Shown: positions 10,685 to 22,659, counted from the first letter of the stretch. The stretch: 64,000 nucleotides of DNA from Zygaena filipendulae (GCA_907165275.2 OU015653.1:6912001-6976000); one strand, 5' to 3'. Notes: a model not told the origin generated them from the letters alone. Program-made: numbers and translations.

Positions 10685-11552
10685 ATATTCGGGTTTTTTA
10701 AACAATTGATACATTTGACTGGAATCCTCTGAAAAAAATCGATTTAGACCTTTTTATGTTTTACTTCGCAGCATTGGCAGCCTTCTTCTATTTGTGGTGG
10801 CCAACTTCTAAAAAAAAATTCATCAAAAATCTGTAAAAGGAGTTTTGGCGGGAATCAAAGATTATTTTCAATTCAAAAATAAATTGTTAAAAGTAGATTT
10901 TGTTGTGTTTTATGGTACTGTATTAGACAATGTGAAAATTATTGTCCAATAAGTACTGATGTAGGTATAGATACATCAGTACTTATACTAATTACTACTA
11001 ATTTTTAGAGTGACGATTTTTTATGATCTCAAGAAGATATTATTATTTTGACCTTTCGAGCTGATTACTTCGATACCCTTCAAGAGCTCCAAGAAAGTAG
11101 TTGCAATCTTTAGTAGGTACCATGGCTTGCAATTTCAAAACGTACAACGATGCTAATAGCTAAATAATTAATATACATTTATCTAATTTATTTTGCTTGA
11201 AAGTTGAAACTGGCTAAATGTAGGTATTATGCGAAAGTACATAGAACAAAAAAAAATGTATAAAATCTTTCGTAGATCCCAAACGGGCGCTTGTGAAATT
11301 TAAGAAATTTTAAAATGTTTATTATTTAAAAGAACAAAATGCTTTTTTGTGTTATATGGAAATGACTAATAAACATATACTGATAAATGTCCGTCTAAAG
11401 TGTTGAGCTTATCAGAATGCCTAACGAAAAATGGAATTGAAAAGTTGAAAAAAAGAAGAGTGAGGTTATGTTGATATCAGTCAGGAAAATATACAGTCTA
11501 GAGTCTGACGCTTACACGTTTACGCACACATTTGTCGTTGAACTATCGTGTC
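10685..11552. other. AT-rich DNA with one 15-bp hairpin
   Basis: The only structured feature is the inverted repeat listed at 10,949-10,986. No repeat family or coding frame recognised elsewhere. Confidence 0.3.
10949..10986. repeat. Perfect 15-bp inverted repeat
   Basis: ATAAGTACTGATGTA at 10,949-10,963 pairs exactly with TACATCAGTACTTAT at 10,972-10,986 across an 8-base loop. Too short for a microRNA precursor. It may be a tiny MITE remnant or a chance palindrome. Confidence 0.7.
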
Positions 11553-11850
11553 TTTTTAACCGACTTCCAAAAAGGAGGAGGTTCTATGTTCGATTGTATG
11601 TATTTTTTTTTTTTATGTATGTTCACCGATTACTTGAAGACGGTTAGACCGATTTGAAAAATTCTTTTTTTGTTTGAAAGGGTATACTCCCAATTAGGTC
11701 CTATTGCCACCAAGTCGGGATCTGATGATGGGATCTTGGAGAAATCGAGGGAACTCTTCAAAAATTATAGGCACACCTATAGCGATTTCAATATTTTTTA
11801 TAGTAAATCGTTTATTTGCTTTCGGAAAGTAAAATTTGTGTTTTGGTACG
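11553..11850 (+). repeat. 'accgacttccaaaaagg' repeat, copy 1 (longest)
   Basis: Opens tttttaaccgacttccaaaa with aggaggaggttctatgttcg, then a T-rich tract. The body reads ccgatttgaaaaattc, caccaagtcgggatctgatg and cttggagaaatcgagggaac. The copy at 59.9 kb matches the whole body, and those at 25.9, 39.2, 48.9 and 54.4 kb match parts. No target duplication seen; class unknown. Confidence 0.7.
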
Positions 11851-12135
11851 TATAATACTTATATTTAAAAACTTGGTTTTATAATAAATGAAATTACCTA
11901 CTTAAAAAAAAATTATTCATGTGCCAAACGTTGGAAATACATTTATAAATTCGAAATAGTCACCACACTAAGCCCCCCACTTCCAACGTGGCATAAACAA
12001 GTTTGGAAGGGCGCAATTTGGTCGGTATTCAGAGTCGCTTCGCTGTAAAAGCGCGCCGTATCTAATTATCGTCGGGTTACACTATCCTTACTACGCGTTG
12101 TCGACTAGATGTCGGTCGAAAATACTTTGAATATA

Positions 12136-12730
12136 AAGGGTCTTTCAATAGGGACGGGTCGATGTTGGCAGCCTGTGGCGGCCATGTTGTTTTAACGTCG
12201 TCTTTCTAACCTATATTTTTTTATTCAGTTAGTAATGCCAAATCACCATGGCAAGTTACACGGTTGAGCAACACGTCCAAATGTTAAAAATGTATTACCA
12301 AAATGAGTGTTCGTTAGTGCAAACGTTACGTGCATTGCGCCCATTTTACGGCAGACGAGGTGGTCCTTCAAATTGAATTGTGAATTGGCCACCGAGATCC
12401 TGCGACTTATCACCTTTAGACTTTTTTTTGTGGGGTTTTCTTAAGTCGCAGGTCTATACCAATAAGCCACAATCGACCGATGCCCTTAAAGTCAACATAG
12501 CTCAGGCTATCGCTGAAATTCAACCCGAACTATGCGGCAGAGTTGTTGAACATTGGACAACTCGAATTCGTGCCACCGTGAGAAGCCGCGGCGGACATTT
12601 AAACGATGTGATTTTCCACACATAATGGCATATATAGCTCTTTCAAATAAAAAAAAAAAATCGTTAAAATCTCACACACGGCCTTTTTTATTTCATGTCA
12701 AAATCGACCCGTCCTTATTGAAAGACCCTT
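12136..12730 (+). mobile_element. Mariner-type transposon, internally deleted
   Basis: The left end AAGGGTCTTTCAATAGGGAC and the right end are inverted repeats of each other. They match over roughly 28 bp with one clear difference. TA lies just outside each end (12,134-12,135 and 12,731-12,732), the hallmark of Tc1/mariner insertion. The element is only about 595 bp, because most of the transposase gene is missing between its first and last parts (see the pseudogene). It is therefore non-autonomous. The well-matched ends suggest a fairly recent insertion. Confidence 0.9.
12248..12625 (+). pseudogene. Mariner-family transposase, N- and C-terminal parts only
   Basis: A transposase would cut and reinsert the surrounding element. 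The first 42 codons from ATG 12,248 (MASYTVEQHVQMLKMYYQNE onward) fit the N-terminal helix-turn-helix of insect mariner-like transposases (the DUF4817 type). A TGA follows at 12,374-12,376. In the same frame, 12,380-12,625 encodes the C-terminal part with NWPPRSCDLSPLDFFLWGF. That is the WPP(R)SPDL(T/S)PLDFFLWG block near the third catalytic acidic residue. The catalytic core between these parts, with the first two acidic residues, is absent; full-length relatives are roughly 340 residues. The DNA-binding region and the C-terminus survive, so a truncated product could at most bind ends. Family identification is firm; residual function is doubtful. Confidence 0.9.
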
Positions 12731-12732
12731 TA

Positions 12733-14481
12733 TGTAAATACTCTGCTATGGTATTTTATAACAAATGCATCGATCCATAAAGAGTTAGAAATTGGAAAAA
12801 AATATAGGTAAACAGTCTTCATCGGGTCCTGCAGTATTGGGTATTTCATGTAGCATGTAGAAGTCCCCAAAATTTGTAAAAACTCAACCTTACCCGTAAA
12901 ACTAAGAGCAAATTACTTTAGAGGTCGAAGCCCGAAATACTTAACGAAAGACGAAAGGTCTGGTCAGGTTGTGACGCCTGTTAGCTTTCCAAGAAGTCAC
13001 TTATATATCAAAATAGGTGGAGAGAAGCAGTTAAGAGACTTCAGAAGAGTCACAATCCTTATCAGACATGAGTCGACTGAGGAGAGGACGAGAATGGTAT
13101 TTTTTTATTATTTCTTCTTGGCAATGTCAGTTATGGTATATGGTTATCCTATGTGGGAGACACGGACGATCATATAGCTGATAAATTATAAGAAAGACAA
13201 ATAAATTACAAGAAGATACATAAAGTACATGATAGATAAAGATAGCACAAGATAGATAAAGTACAAGAAGAAAAAGACGACACTTCACCAGCATTTATTT
13301 CTCACTAAATGACATGTCCTATACGGTATACCTAGTAGTGGTATTCTACCACTATACTACTGCAGACTGGCCTAACTGAATTACTGGCGTCGTTTTTAAA
13401 GCTTTTTGCTAAGGTTCGCTCACCACATAGCTATTCAGCCTAATGCCATGTGTCAGTACAGGCTACTACCATGCGGTCTAGCGCTGGGAGTCGCCAGCAC
13501 GTCGCCTCACACCAACGAGCAGTGTTATTAAATTAAAAAAAACAAGCCAGATAATGTATGAGAGAGATTACGGGAAAGGATGACTTGTGATAGCTGTAAA
13601 ATATTCAAGACGGCTAAAAAAATGGGGGTCTTCAATAACTAGGCAAAGAAACGCCTCTTATTTGAAAGATTTTTTTTTTCAAAAAATTTTAATCTGTAGA
13701 ATTATTCCGATAGTGTTACCGAGTACCGACACACCTTTTGTGTCTGAAAAAGGACCTTTCCCTTAATTATGATAATCTCTTAGTATGCATTCTGTTTAAC
13801 TATAGTTGCTTTGTTCTAGAGTCGATTATTCTTAACGTATAGTTGTTACCATCTTTATCTAGAAGATTTAACTTACGTTTTACCTACGTTTACGACATTA
13901 TTCGTAGAGTACACAAAATGCTCTGAGTAGACTCTATCTAATATAAAATTATTGAAAAGACCGATTACGTTTAATTACTAAAATCTAGATTCACCACTCC
14001 AGCGGGCGTGTCGACGCTGTTGAGATTCAATTATTTCCTGTGTAAAATACTTTGGCAGTGAAGCATTTCAATCAGTCACTCTTCACCAATTAAGTGTGAG
14101 CGTCATTTGGCAAATTTGATTTCGTATTGGCTGGGTGGTGTGAGGATAAAACAGTGTGACGGCTGCTGGCTGCCGTTGACAGAGCGCGTTGAACGCTCGT
14201 CTATAGCTACTCACTTAAATTAATCTCCTAATTTACCCCCTTACCTAAGTACCAGGTTTATAAATAAAAACTTTCGTTATATTTAGTTGTTTAGATTTTT
14301 ATTCGTTTTCCTTTATACCGTCGAAGAGCTTTGCAGAGCTAAAGATAAGTCAGTAAGTTATTTGTCTAATCAATCCCTGATCCGAAAGATAATATACTAA
14401 CGCGACGATCGATAGAATAAATTACTTAATCATTAGATTTGAGTGCAGGTTATAAATATTTTAACATGATTAAGTTGGACA
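12733..14481. other. Unique DNA
   Basis: No gene or element recognised. A low-complexity stretch rich in gataaa/acaaga words lies at 13,180-13,285. Small GC patches at 13,400-13,510 and 14,150-14,205 show no credible frame. Confidence 0.3.
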
Positions 14482-14655
14482 ACAAACAAACTTTGTTTAT
14501 TTGTTTGTTTGTTACGCTTTCACGCTTTAACGGCTCAACCGATGATCATGACACACGTTATCAGGGGATCAAAGAAGGTTATAAGGTACTTTTTGTCTCG
14601 GAATTCCCGCGGGAACTCCGTAATTACCGCGGGTAAAACCGCGGGGAACGGCTAG
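14482..14655 (+). mobile_element. Lep1-like Helitron, first body type
   Basis: Contains ttgtttgttacgctttcacg, ggctcaaccgatgatcatga, ggtactttttgtctcggaat and the tail ccgcgggtaaaaccgcgggg, ending ggctag^T at 14,655. The extreme 5' end is diverged. Confidence 0.8.
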
Positions 14656-15799
14656 TGGGATTATAAAGCGTGATGATGATGACAAAATGTAAAATAAACG
14701 TCAAAATATACAATAAACATGTTACTATATCAATAAAAATGCAATACGCACGCATTCTACTATTTTTATAAGTACCTACTCTTTGCCTATATCTATAATA
14801 TTTTTTTTTATTTAAAATACAATACGCATTTACGCCCAAAATAGGAGACAATCCATTGAGATTAAGTATATGAACACAATACAACGTCCGAAAAAGATGT
14901 GATAAAATATATATTTTATAGGAAAACTGGAAAACATGTTGTACTCATCTCTAGTTTTTGAAACTAGGAACACGATGATCGAATGTAATATTACGCTTTC
15001 AAACTCCAAAAAATATGGCCTGACTTATGTGTTAGTATGTGATCACCTTGTATGTCGTGCACCCAACGGAACTTTAAATCTGCACGTTTCTATAAATAAG
15101 AGATGTGTTTCAGAATCGTGATATCCGCTTTCATACGTAAAGCACATACATTCTTGTAGGCATGTATTGATGCGCACGTTTCAGCCCACGAAATTCACAC
15201 GGCTCGCTTGTCGCCACGCGCGAACGCTTCTGCAGCCGCTCTCATTATGCCCAAGCCCGACCCACCCTCATCTCGATCCAACGCTGCCGCTGTTATTGAT
15301 CACCACCGAATACCAAAATGGATTGAAAATTATTATTTGTAAATATAACACACACATGTTTATTTAGTTTAATATAACTTTTGATAAAGCTTAAACAAAG
15401 CTTTAGTTATTTGTAGGTAACTACATGTTTGAGATTAAAATAATACGCGAGAACATACTTACCTCTCTATGGAGATAATATAATGCCAGAATTATTATGA
15501 GTTTTAGTTAGTTCAGTATACGTTATGGATAGTATATAGAGGACGTCGACCCCGTACGTCTACAGTCTGCATAATATTGTTTTGTCTCGAGCTCGACCTG
15601 TCGAGTGGAAACCGCGATAATACTGTGAAATACACACCGCAACTGTATTTGCGACAGACAAAACCGTAGCGTGCAATTACACATGTATTACACGCGTAGG
15701 TAATATCAGCTCTTTAATGCGAACAACAACACGATTATTTACCTACATACATGTTATGTTAACAATCTATTATAATATTAAGTAAGAAACTCCTCTAAA
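14656..15799. other. Unique DNA
   Basis: No recognised element. Open frames over 14,624-14,884 (minus), 14,936-15,121 and 15,167-15,367 (plus) are of chance length and without known domains. Confidence 0.3.
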
Positions 15800-15974
15800 T
15801 CCTATTTTAAATGCGAACGTGTTTTTTTTGTTTGTTACGCTTTCACGGCGTAACGGCTCAACTGATCATTATAAAATTTTGCATACACGTTGTCAGGGGT
15901 GTAAAGAATTTTTGTTCCGGAAATCTTGCGGAAACTCCGAAATCAACGCGGGTGAAACCGCGGGGAACAGCAAG
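15800..15974 (+). mobile_element. Lep1-like Helitron with mutated terminus
   Basis: Starts A^TCCTATTTTAAATGCGAACG. It carries cgctttcacggcgtaacggc and the tail cgcgggtgaaaccgcgggga. The terminal CTAG has become CAAG (15,971-15,974), so this copy would be expected to be inactive at its 3' end. Confidence 0.75.
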
Positions 15975-16048
15975 TTGGTAACATTTGGTTCCGCGCAATC
16001 CATGTCTGTACATTATAGATATACACATATTTGAAAAAAATGAGGCGC

Positions 16049-16066
16049 GGGGGGAGGGGGGGGGGG
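16049..16066 (+). repeat. Guanine run with quadruplex potential
   Basis: Six G, one A, then eleven G on the plus strand. Such a tract is unusual in this AT-rich window and is prone to slippage and sequencing error. Confidence 0.7.
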
Positions 16067-16129
16067 ATAAAATAAAGGTAAAGCAACACGAAAAAACGCC
16101 TCTCAATTTTTTTAACAGTCTGTTTACAT

Positions 16130-16260
16130 TTTTTCGGAAACTATTTTTTGGATTTTTACGCGGTTTTCGCGGATACAGTATCTATAAGCTTAGCTTGGAG
16201 CAACATAATTTAGCCTTAGGTTTTTCAAAATCAGATGAAGGGAGACAGGTATCGTATAAA
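16130..16260 (+). repeat. Decayed repeat shared with 40.98 kb
   Basis: The words acgcggttttcgcggatac and gcttagcttggagcaacata parallel tgcggttttcacaggtatta and gcttagcttggtgcaacata at 40,980-41,030. In the latter they lie inside a Helitron-like element, so this is probably a Helitron internal fragment lacking both ends. Confidence 0.45.
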
Positions 16261-16323
16261 GGTAAGGAAATTTAGAATATTCTACATATTTTTTTCTCTA
16301 CAAGAATTGTATTTATTAATCTA

Positions 16324-16617
16324 CTAGCTGTGCCCCGAAGATTCACCCGCGTGAGTTTCGGAATTCTCGCAGGAACTTCAAAGTACCCTAATTTACTCCT
16401 TATAATATCAGCAAATATGCAGCGAAAATCCCGTCAAAATTGGTCCAACGGTTCGGAGACTCACCCGCGTGAGTCATAGAATTCCCGCAGCAACTCCAAA
16501 CTTCTTTTATTCTTCTTCTCCTTACAATAACAAACACGACAAAAAAAGAATTAACGACTTTGGTCCAGCCGTTCACGCGTACTGCCGTGACCAAGGGAAA
16601 TAGTGATTTATTTTTAT
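16324..16617 (-). mobile_element. Lep1-like Helitron, long variant, minus strand
   Basis: The plus strand opens a^ctagctgtgccccgaag. It has two tail-type motifs (cacccgcgtgagtttcgga and cacccgcgtgagtcataga) and ends tggtccagccgttcacgcgt / gaccaagggaaatagtg. This mirrors the architecture of the 7,667-7,982 copy, including the doubled tail motif. Confidence 0.75.
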
Positions 16618-16723
16618 ATAAAAGAGCAATTTCTGGATTTCTTTGAAACTTAACTGAGATTGCTTTGAGATTCTGGTAGGCGTTTCAATATTATCTTAGT
16701 AGCTTATAAAAATCCTGTAAACT

Positions 16724-16892
16724 ACCCTAATTAATTTTATAAATGCGAATGTGAGTCTGTTTGTTTAATTGTTTGTTACGCTTTCACGCCTTAATAATTC
16801 ATGAAATTTTGCATACACGTTGTCAAGGGTACAAAAGGACATAGGGTACGAACTCCGAAAATAATGCGGTTGAAACCGCGGGGTACAGCTAG
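16724..16892 (+). mobile_element. Lep1-like Helitron, first body type
   Basis: Runs from cctaattaattttataaatg through gttacgctttcacgcctt and ttgcatacacgttgtcaagg to gcggttgaaaccgcggggta and cagctag^T. About 20 bp before the tail are deleted compared with the 39.5-kb copy. Confidence 0.75.
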
Positions 16893-18442
16893 TTTATTTT
16901 TATAAATGTGAACTTCAGTGAGGACATTTAAATTTTTGTTATTCAATCACGCATAAACTGCTTAAATATGGTAGAATACCTCTTTAAGCTCTTTAACATG
17001 TTTTTTTTTTTCATTTTCAACTTAGATATTTATAAATTTAAATATTTTTGCGTATTTTTTAAAATTTTATTGTATTTATCGTTTATATTATACCTCTGGA
17101 TGAAATAAAGGGGAAGTGGTTTGTTCAATAGGCTCTTCCGCAGTGTCGGAAGCAATTTAAAGTTTTGTCGAATAAATAAGTACGCCGTCAAAATTGTTCA
17201 TAATTAAGTATGCCAACAATTCTACTCGACTGAACAGATGAAAATTGCAGTAGGTACGCTATAAAATATTGCTGCCTCGCTATGAATTTCAAATAAAAAA
17301 AAAAAGTGCCACATATAAGAATAACGCTTTGTTGCATATCTATACATAATAGTTAGATGACTATGTGACATTTAATCTGTTTCACGAGTGAATTTTAGAA
17401 TTCCCTAATATTATCCCTAAATACCAAAATGTGTTAGATAGTTTAGAAGAATAAAGCGGATACAGAGACGGACGGAGATGGAAGCGACTGTGATTTTTCC
17501 TTGACTAATAAAAAAACGAAGTGTTTACCTCATATTATCTAAAAAAGCCATCTGGTGAACAACACCCGTGACTGTTTTTAATATGAACAAAATTAAGTTA
17601 AAAATTGTAAGCTCACTGTAATGCATATTATATCATCCCATATCATAATATTAAGGCCAATTTTTTATGGCTAGTTATATTAAGTATAGTGGAATAACGA
17701 CGTGATACAATTTATAATATTTTTTATTTAAAACACTTTTTAAATCAACAAAGAGGGTGAAGAGGGTGTTGTCAAAATGCCCTTTGAAGTCAGCGAATTT
17801 TCCACCGAGAGCTTAACGAAATGTTCTTTTAGCTTTCATAAATGTGTGCGTACTTTTGCACCGCTTTTTTCATAGTCTAAAAGCGAGTCAAAGCGTGACA
17901 AAGAGAACCCAACCTGGCTTTCGACAGTAGACGTAGCAGTACATACATAATTGAAACGTTTTATTCGATTTATTTCCCTTTCTACGACACTTTCGCTAGC
18001 TTGACTTCATTTTCAGTCAGTTTCTGCTCATAACATGGCAGCGCTTGGCACAGCGGGTGCCGACTTTTAAATAGTTCCTTCAACTGTCCAGCCGCATAAA
18101 ATTTGACATTGGGTCAACTATCAATAAAGTTCGTCAGTAGTCAACAAATTATTTTATTGGAAATTATAGTGTTTCACTTAATAATAATATAATAATAATA
18201 GATAATTATATAGATAGTAAAAAACTTAATAATAATAATTAAAAGTTATTGGGTATAGGTATAGATACGACTAAATTTACAAAACTAAAACAAAATTGTC
18301 AAAGTTGATACCAAATTACCTGGCGGGGTTAGGTACAAATCGTAATGATTAAATTTAATATCAAGTATATTAATATTATTAAATTTTACTGTTAAGAGCT
18401 TTATGGCTGGTGTATAACACCACAAATTTTAGTATCTAGGTA
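16893..18442. other. Unique AT-rich DNA
   Basis: No element or gene recognised. A (taa)n-rich stretch lies at 18,178-18,245. The segment 17,870-18,110 is somewhat GC-richer but open in no frame of note. Confidence 0.3.
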
Positions 18443-18945
18443 TCTGGGGGGTACGGCAGTGCCGCCGTCAAGAAGTGCAAGCACTACTTCCACTACCTAC
18501 TTTTTTGAACCCTCATAACTTGGGTTTGGATTATATCAGATAAACAAAATTCTCGGGATATGTTGTTAATAGCAGACTTATTAAACATGTAAAGTTTTAA
18601 TTGCATAGCTCTTGTACTTTATTAATGCCTAAAAAACACCTGATTTCGTGACTGACTCATTGATGGTCATGAAAATTCTTAGGGTATTTCCTAATGTCTC
18701 AGAAAGCTGAAATTTGGAATGTAAACTAGTACACACACAACAAAAAAATTATAAAAATTCTAACCTTTATACTACATATACAACCCCTTAAAATACTTAA
18801 AATAGGGTATGGAAGTGTGTATGAAACTTCCGCAATTTTAACGCTAGAGGTCTGCAAATTGAGATAGAGGTTTGAAAATTGATTTAGGAACTCTTTGTAT
18901 GCTATAAATAATAAAAAATAATAATTTAATACATAATTTATTTAT
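18443..18945 (+). repeat. Repeat module A, copy 1
   Basis: This ~500-bp module shares long words with 46,944-47,480: cataacttgggtttggatta, cgggatatgttgt, gcatagctcttgtacttta versus gcctagctcttatacttta, gaaagctgaaatttgg, acgctagagg. Both copies are followed by the same fold-back element, which points to a composite unit. Unclassified; no coding potential. Confidence 0.75.
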
Positions 18946-19045
18946 AATGTGCTCAAAACGCGAAAATCTAAAAATTTTAATTTAATACACCCAAAAAAAG
19001 TAAATAAAAAACTATTTTGTCACAAGCAACTTACAAAACGAAATT

Positions 19046-19278
19046 AAATCCCACCAAAAACATTTCTATGTAAAATGTCGCCAAGACGAGACCATTATAT
19101 AACTCGCACTGTAAAAAAGTTATTCAAAGCCACATATTTTGACTAAAGTGTAGAGTTTTTGAAGTTAGGCCTTATATAGAGTTAGGGCGTGTAGAGTTAG
19201 AAGCTTGGCTCTAAATGAGATCTAATAACTTTTTGGCAGTGCCAGTCATTTGACATGAAAATGTTTTTGGTGAGATTT
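19046..19278. mobile_element. Fold-back element B, copy 1 (short)
   Basis: Opens aaatcccaccaaaaacattt and closes with the inverted equivalent aatgtttttggtgagattt. Much of the left arm is missing, so the copy is 233 bp. It is preceded by tttgtcacaagcaacttaca, also present before the copy at 47,761. No reading frame. Confidence 0.8.
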
Positions 19279-20363
19279 AATTTTATTTGGTATCCTATTG
19301 TAATGATATCGGTCGCTCCGTGCTATTTACGCCGCTGCTTGTATAGAGCCGTAACTTACATGCTGACTCGTCAAAAGATATTAATAACCATCTAAGTCTC
19401 ACCTGTCTTTTCGTACCCCGCGGCGTGGTTATGACCCCACCCAGCGTCATGTCGTGTTTTTCCCTAATACCCCTTTGGAGATGATAAGATGATGGCTTTA
19501 CAAGCAAGCGGTAATTACGCTCGTCTAATTACCCGACTGTAACTTTGTTCAGGAGGGAAAGCGAGTAATGTAGGTATGTGAGTTTTATAAAAATATATTT
19601 ATAATTTTGGAGTACCTACTTATAAATATTTATTTTATTTTCAAGTTTTCCACAGAGAAGTTTCCAGAATAACTGCTTTCGCGAGGATTTAGCAAAAAAT
19701 ATAAGTAATGTAGGTACCTAATTTTAATAAAGTCACAAATATGATAAAATCTTTATAAAACTTAGGTAAGTAGATACTTTAAAAAAGTGAGTTGAACACA
19801 TGTTTGTTAATAAAAGCACACTTCTGAAACTACTAGATTAGCAATGTTTCTCTAATCTTTAGAGCTCTAGAATCAAAGTGAAGCGAGTTAAAAGGAAACC
19901 ATAATTAGAGTCGACAAGTTGCCTTTTACGGCGGAAGTTGTCAGCTTCGGCTATAATAGCAGCGGAGGCGGGAGCGTATGCACAAGCGGAAGCGGGTGGC
20001 GAGAAGTTGGCTCGCCGCTCTCCAGTGACAGAGCGCCCTGTAATTTTAGCGAACCCTGTGCACCGGGCGTTCGCCAACTAATTTGTCATTCGAATATCAA
20101 ATTACGCTTGAAATGGCTCGTAACAGTAGACTTGTGCCGCGCCAGTGTGATACCGACGATTTAAAACCGAATTTAATTCTTTAGCTCCGGGCAATATACA
20201 GTAGGTATCTATATATAATATTTTACTGATACCGTTTGGATAAAATCTAATAGAAGCACTTCAATATACTATTTCATATCGTTTAATTGTTGTATAATAT
20301 ATTAGTAAAAAACATCGTTTTGCTTTGCATCATCAACATAAGCCTACATAAGCCTTATATACT
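19279..20363. other. Unique DNA with two GC-richer patches
   Basis: Patches at 19,295-19,510 and 19,900-20,165 stand out from AT-rich flanks. Frames on both strands overlap in the second, and neither encodes a recognised domain. These could be regulatory or exonic; nothing decides it. Confidence 0.25.
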
Positions 20364-20842
20364 TATCGGCGAGAAGTCGGGACTTATTAGGTAAAGTTGG
20401 TTGTAGGGACAATGTCGTCCGGTCCATGTGGTTGGTCGAAAGGACACATTCGTCCGGTCAAGACTTATTAGGTAGTGTTGGTCCTAGGGACAATGTCGTC
20501 CGGTCCAAACGGTTGGTCGAAGGGACACATTCGTCCGGTCCAGACTTATTGTATCATGTAAAACTTTCATAGAAGCAATGTCGTCCGGTCCATGTGGTTG
20601 GCAGAAGAAGACTGTGTTTGTGGCCCTGAAGAGAACGTCAGGTTGACAGTGAGGATAAAGTATTGACCAGATATAATGAAAGTGTGTTGTTCAGTAAAAT
20701 CGAACAGCTAGAGTGTAACCCAGTGTTTTGAGTCAGGATAAACGAGCGTTAAGATTCGTTGTCATTCTTAGAATTCGACCTGTCCTTAGCGCGCACGAGG
20801 CCGTGCGCACGTCAGAATGGCCGTATCGGCGAGAAGTCGGGA
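20364..20842. repeat. Segment bounded by a 19-bp exact direct repeat
   Basis: TATCGGCGAGAAGTCGGGA occurs at 20,364-20,382 and again at 20,824-20,842. The enclosed ~440 bp contain the 81-bp tandem repeat and a GCGCACG-AGGC-CGTGCGC hairpin (20,791-20,808). It could be an insertion that duplicated its target, a remnant of a larger tandem array, or part of an LTR-like unit. Confidence 0.6.
20381..20620 (+). repeat. 81-bp minisatellite, two units plus a partial third
   Basis: Units start at gacttatt at 20,381, 20,462 and 20,543. Each carries gggacaatgtcgtccggtcc followed by ggttggtcgaa(a/g)ggacac and attcgtccggtc. The third unit is diverged in the middle and ends near 20,620. Confidence 0.85.
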
Positions 20843-22466
20843 GCACGGGCAGTGGAGGTGAGCGTTCATGCATTGTAAAGGGTACCCATTAAACCTACAC
20901 CTAGGTCGCAAGTCCCAGGCACTGCTCCGTGTTACCTACGGATATCTGGTCTGCTGTACAACTTCTATGTTTGGTGCAATTCATTGTAATAGTTTCTAGT
21001 TCATTCTAGATGTGTCGCTCAGCTAATAGTCTCGGTCATACCTTTGCCTGCCTTCAGTTATGTTATCATCATCAGTTAGTCAGCTATCATTACAATACAG
21101 ATAACTATCTGCTTGTTATTTGCTACTATTTATGTTCTTCTTGCTATTCTACATACTCATTAAATAAGAATTAACACGTTTTTTAAACTAAGGTAAAAAT
21201 TTATACTTTCCATTGGTAACATCTCCGAAAACAGTATTACCACCATTATCCGCAATGAGGTACCTACATGAATTGCTTGCATGAATTTTTTTCAGTCTGT
21301 TTTAAAGAAATATTATTGGCCTACTTAAACAAAATAAGAAAAAGAAAAGCAATATGTATAAATTAATTAAATAGAGCGTTTCAAAGTTCCTACTTTGACC
21401 TTAACTACGCCATTTCTCTCCTTATTAGTCTGTGATAGAAATGTTACTGTCGTGCTGACAGGGTCATGTAAAACTGACAGATAAGTAACCTCAATATTCA
21501 AAAGCGAAGTTAAGGTTGAACTGTGTCCAATAGTTCCAGTAAAGTATTGAAATTCATTTTAATGTAAAAATACTTCAGAAAAAGTAAAATATGTGTTGTC
21601 TGTATGTATACACTTAATTTCTTTTGCCTTCCCTGAAAGGGTAAAATTTTTCCCAAAAAAAATAAAGTGACGTAACATGTTAAGCGTGGCTGTGATTGGT
21701 GTTTCGTTGCAACGTTCCGTTTCACAAAATTAAAAGTTGAATATTTTAAAAAACGTTAAATATTTTTTTAATATATTATATTTCACGATTATGCTTTCAT
21801 CGGGTCCTACATATTTTTGAAATATTTCTTATTATAAATTTCATGCAAGTACCTAACCGTGTAGGGTAATAGTAATCATCTCACTTTTGATCACTAATGA
21901 TTTAGCGGGTACATACAGTGGGTATCTACAGTACCGATTCCCCAATACACAGAAAGAGAGTTACGAGTAAGGCTACAATTTTGAGATAATTGCAGAACGT
22001 GGTGGCTTCACTTATAACTATTAGTAGGTAGGTAGTCATGTATTTACTTAAAGTACCTACTTTATATGCGGCGCACTGGTTCTGTTTTGGTTCCATTTAC
22101 AAAACACTTAAATTTTAAGGAGATTAAGTAACTACGATCCGAAAAAAATATCAGGTATTTTATTTTGTTAGATAATATTATGAAGTTCATTTCGTACACT
22201 CCCATACTGGGCCGCCCGGCCTGCGTCGGGCGGGCGCCGCGCGCCGTCGCTATGGGCGGGAGGGGTGCCTGTGCCGCGTATCTATGGAGACGGCGGGTTT
22301 TTATCATCATACCTTTACGGTATTAACAGGGTACATACACATAGGTAGTTTTATATTTTTTTCCACGTGTTTCCATCTGCCGAATTTCTTTACGTTGGGA
22401 CTATAGCTATACTAATTGCACCTATATAGGTATGTAATAAAATTCAATATTATTTTATATAATATA
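20843..22466. other. Unique DNA with a GC-rich patch at 22.2 kb
   Basis: Positions 22,200-22,300 are strongly GC-rich and contain a 7-bp stem CCGCCCG/CGGGCGG. A minus-strand 82-codon frame crosses it without a known domain. Nothing else is recognised from 20,843 to 22,190. Confidence 0.3.
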
Positions 22467-22659
22467 CTAGCTGTCTCCCGCGATTTCATCCGCGGTAATT
22501 GCGGAGTTCCCGTGGGAATTCCGGGATAAAAACTATCCTATCTTTTAAATTGGACCATATTATAAATGGTTACAAAATTTTATCAAAATCCGTTCAGTAG
22601 TTTCGGAGTCCATCGCGGACAAACAACGTGACACGTGATTTATATATATTAAGATAAGA
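22467..22659 (-). mobile_element. Lep1-like Helitron, complete, minus strand
   Basis: The plus strand opens a^ctagctgtctcccgcgattt. It includes cccgtgggaattccgggata and tttcggagtccatcgcggac, and ends ttaagataaga^t. Both termini (TC on the element's 5' side, CTAG on its 3' side) and the A/T flanks are intact. Confidence 0.75.

Noticed and set aside
15512..15528. Match to the miR-iab-4 core ACGTATACTGAA on the minus strand
   Set aside because: Only 12 bases match, the rest of the mature sequence differs and no opposing arm forms a precursor hairpin.
18715..18726. miR-1-like string tggaatgtaaac
   Set aside because: Lies inside repeat module A and has no hairpin partner.
20381..20620. CRISPR-like array at the 81-bp repeats
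   Set aside because: Whole units repeat without unique spacers, in a eukaryotic context.
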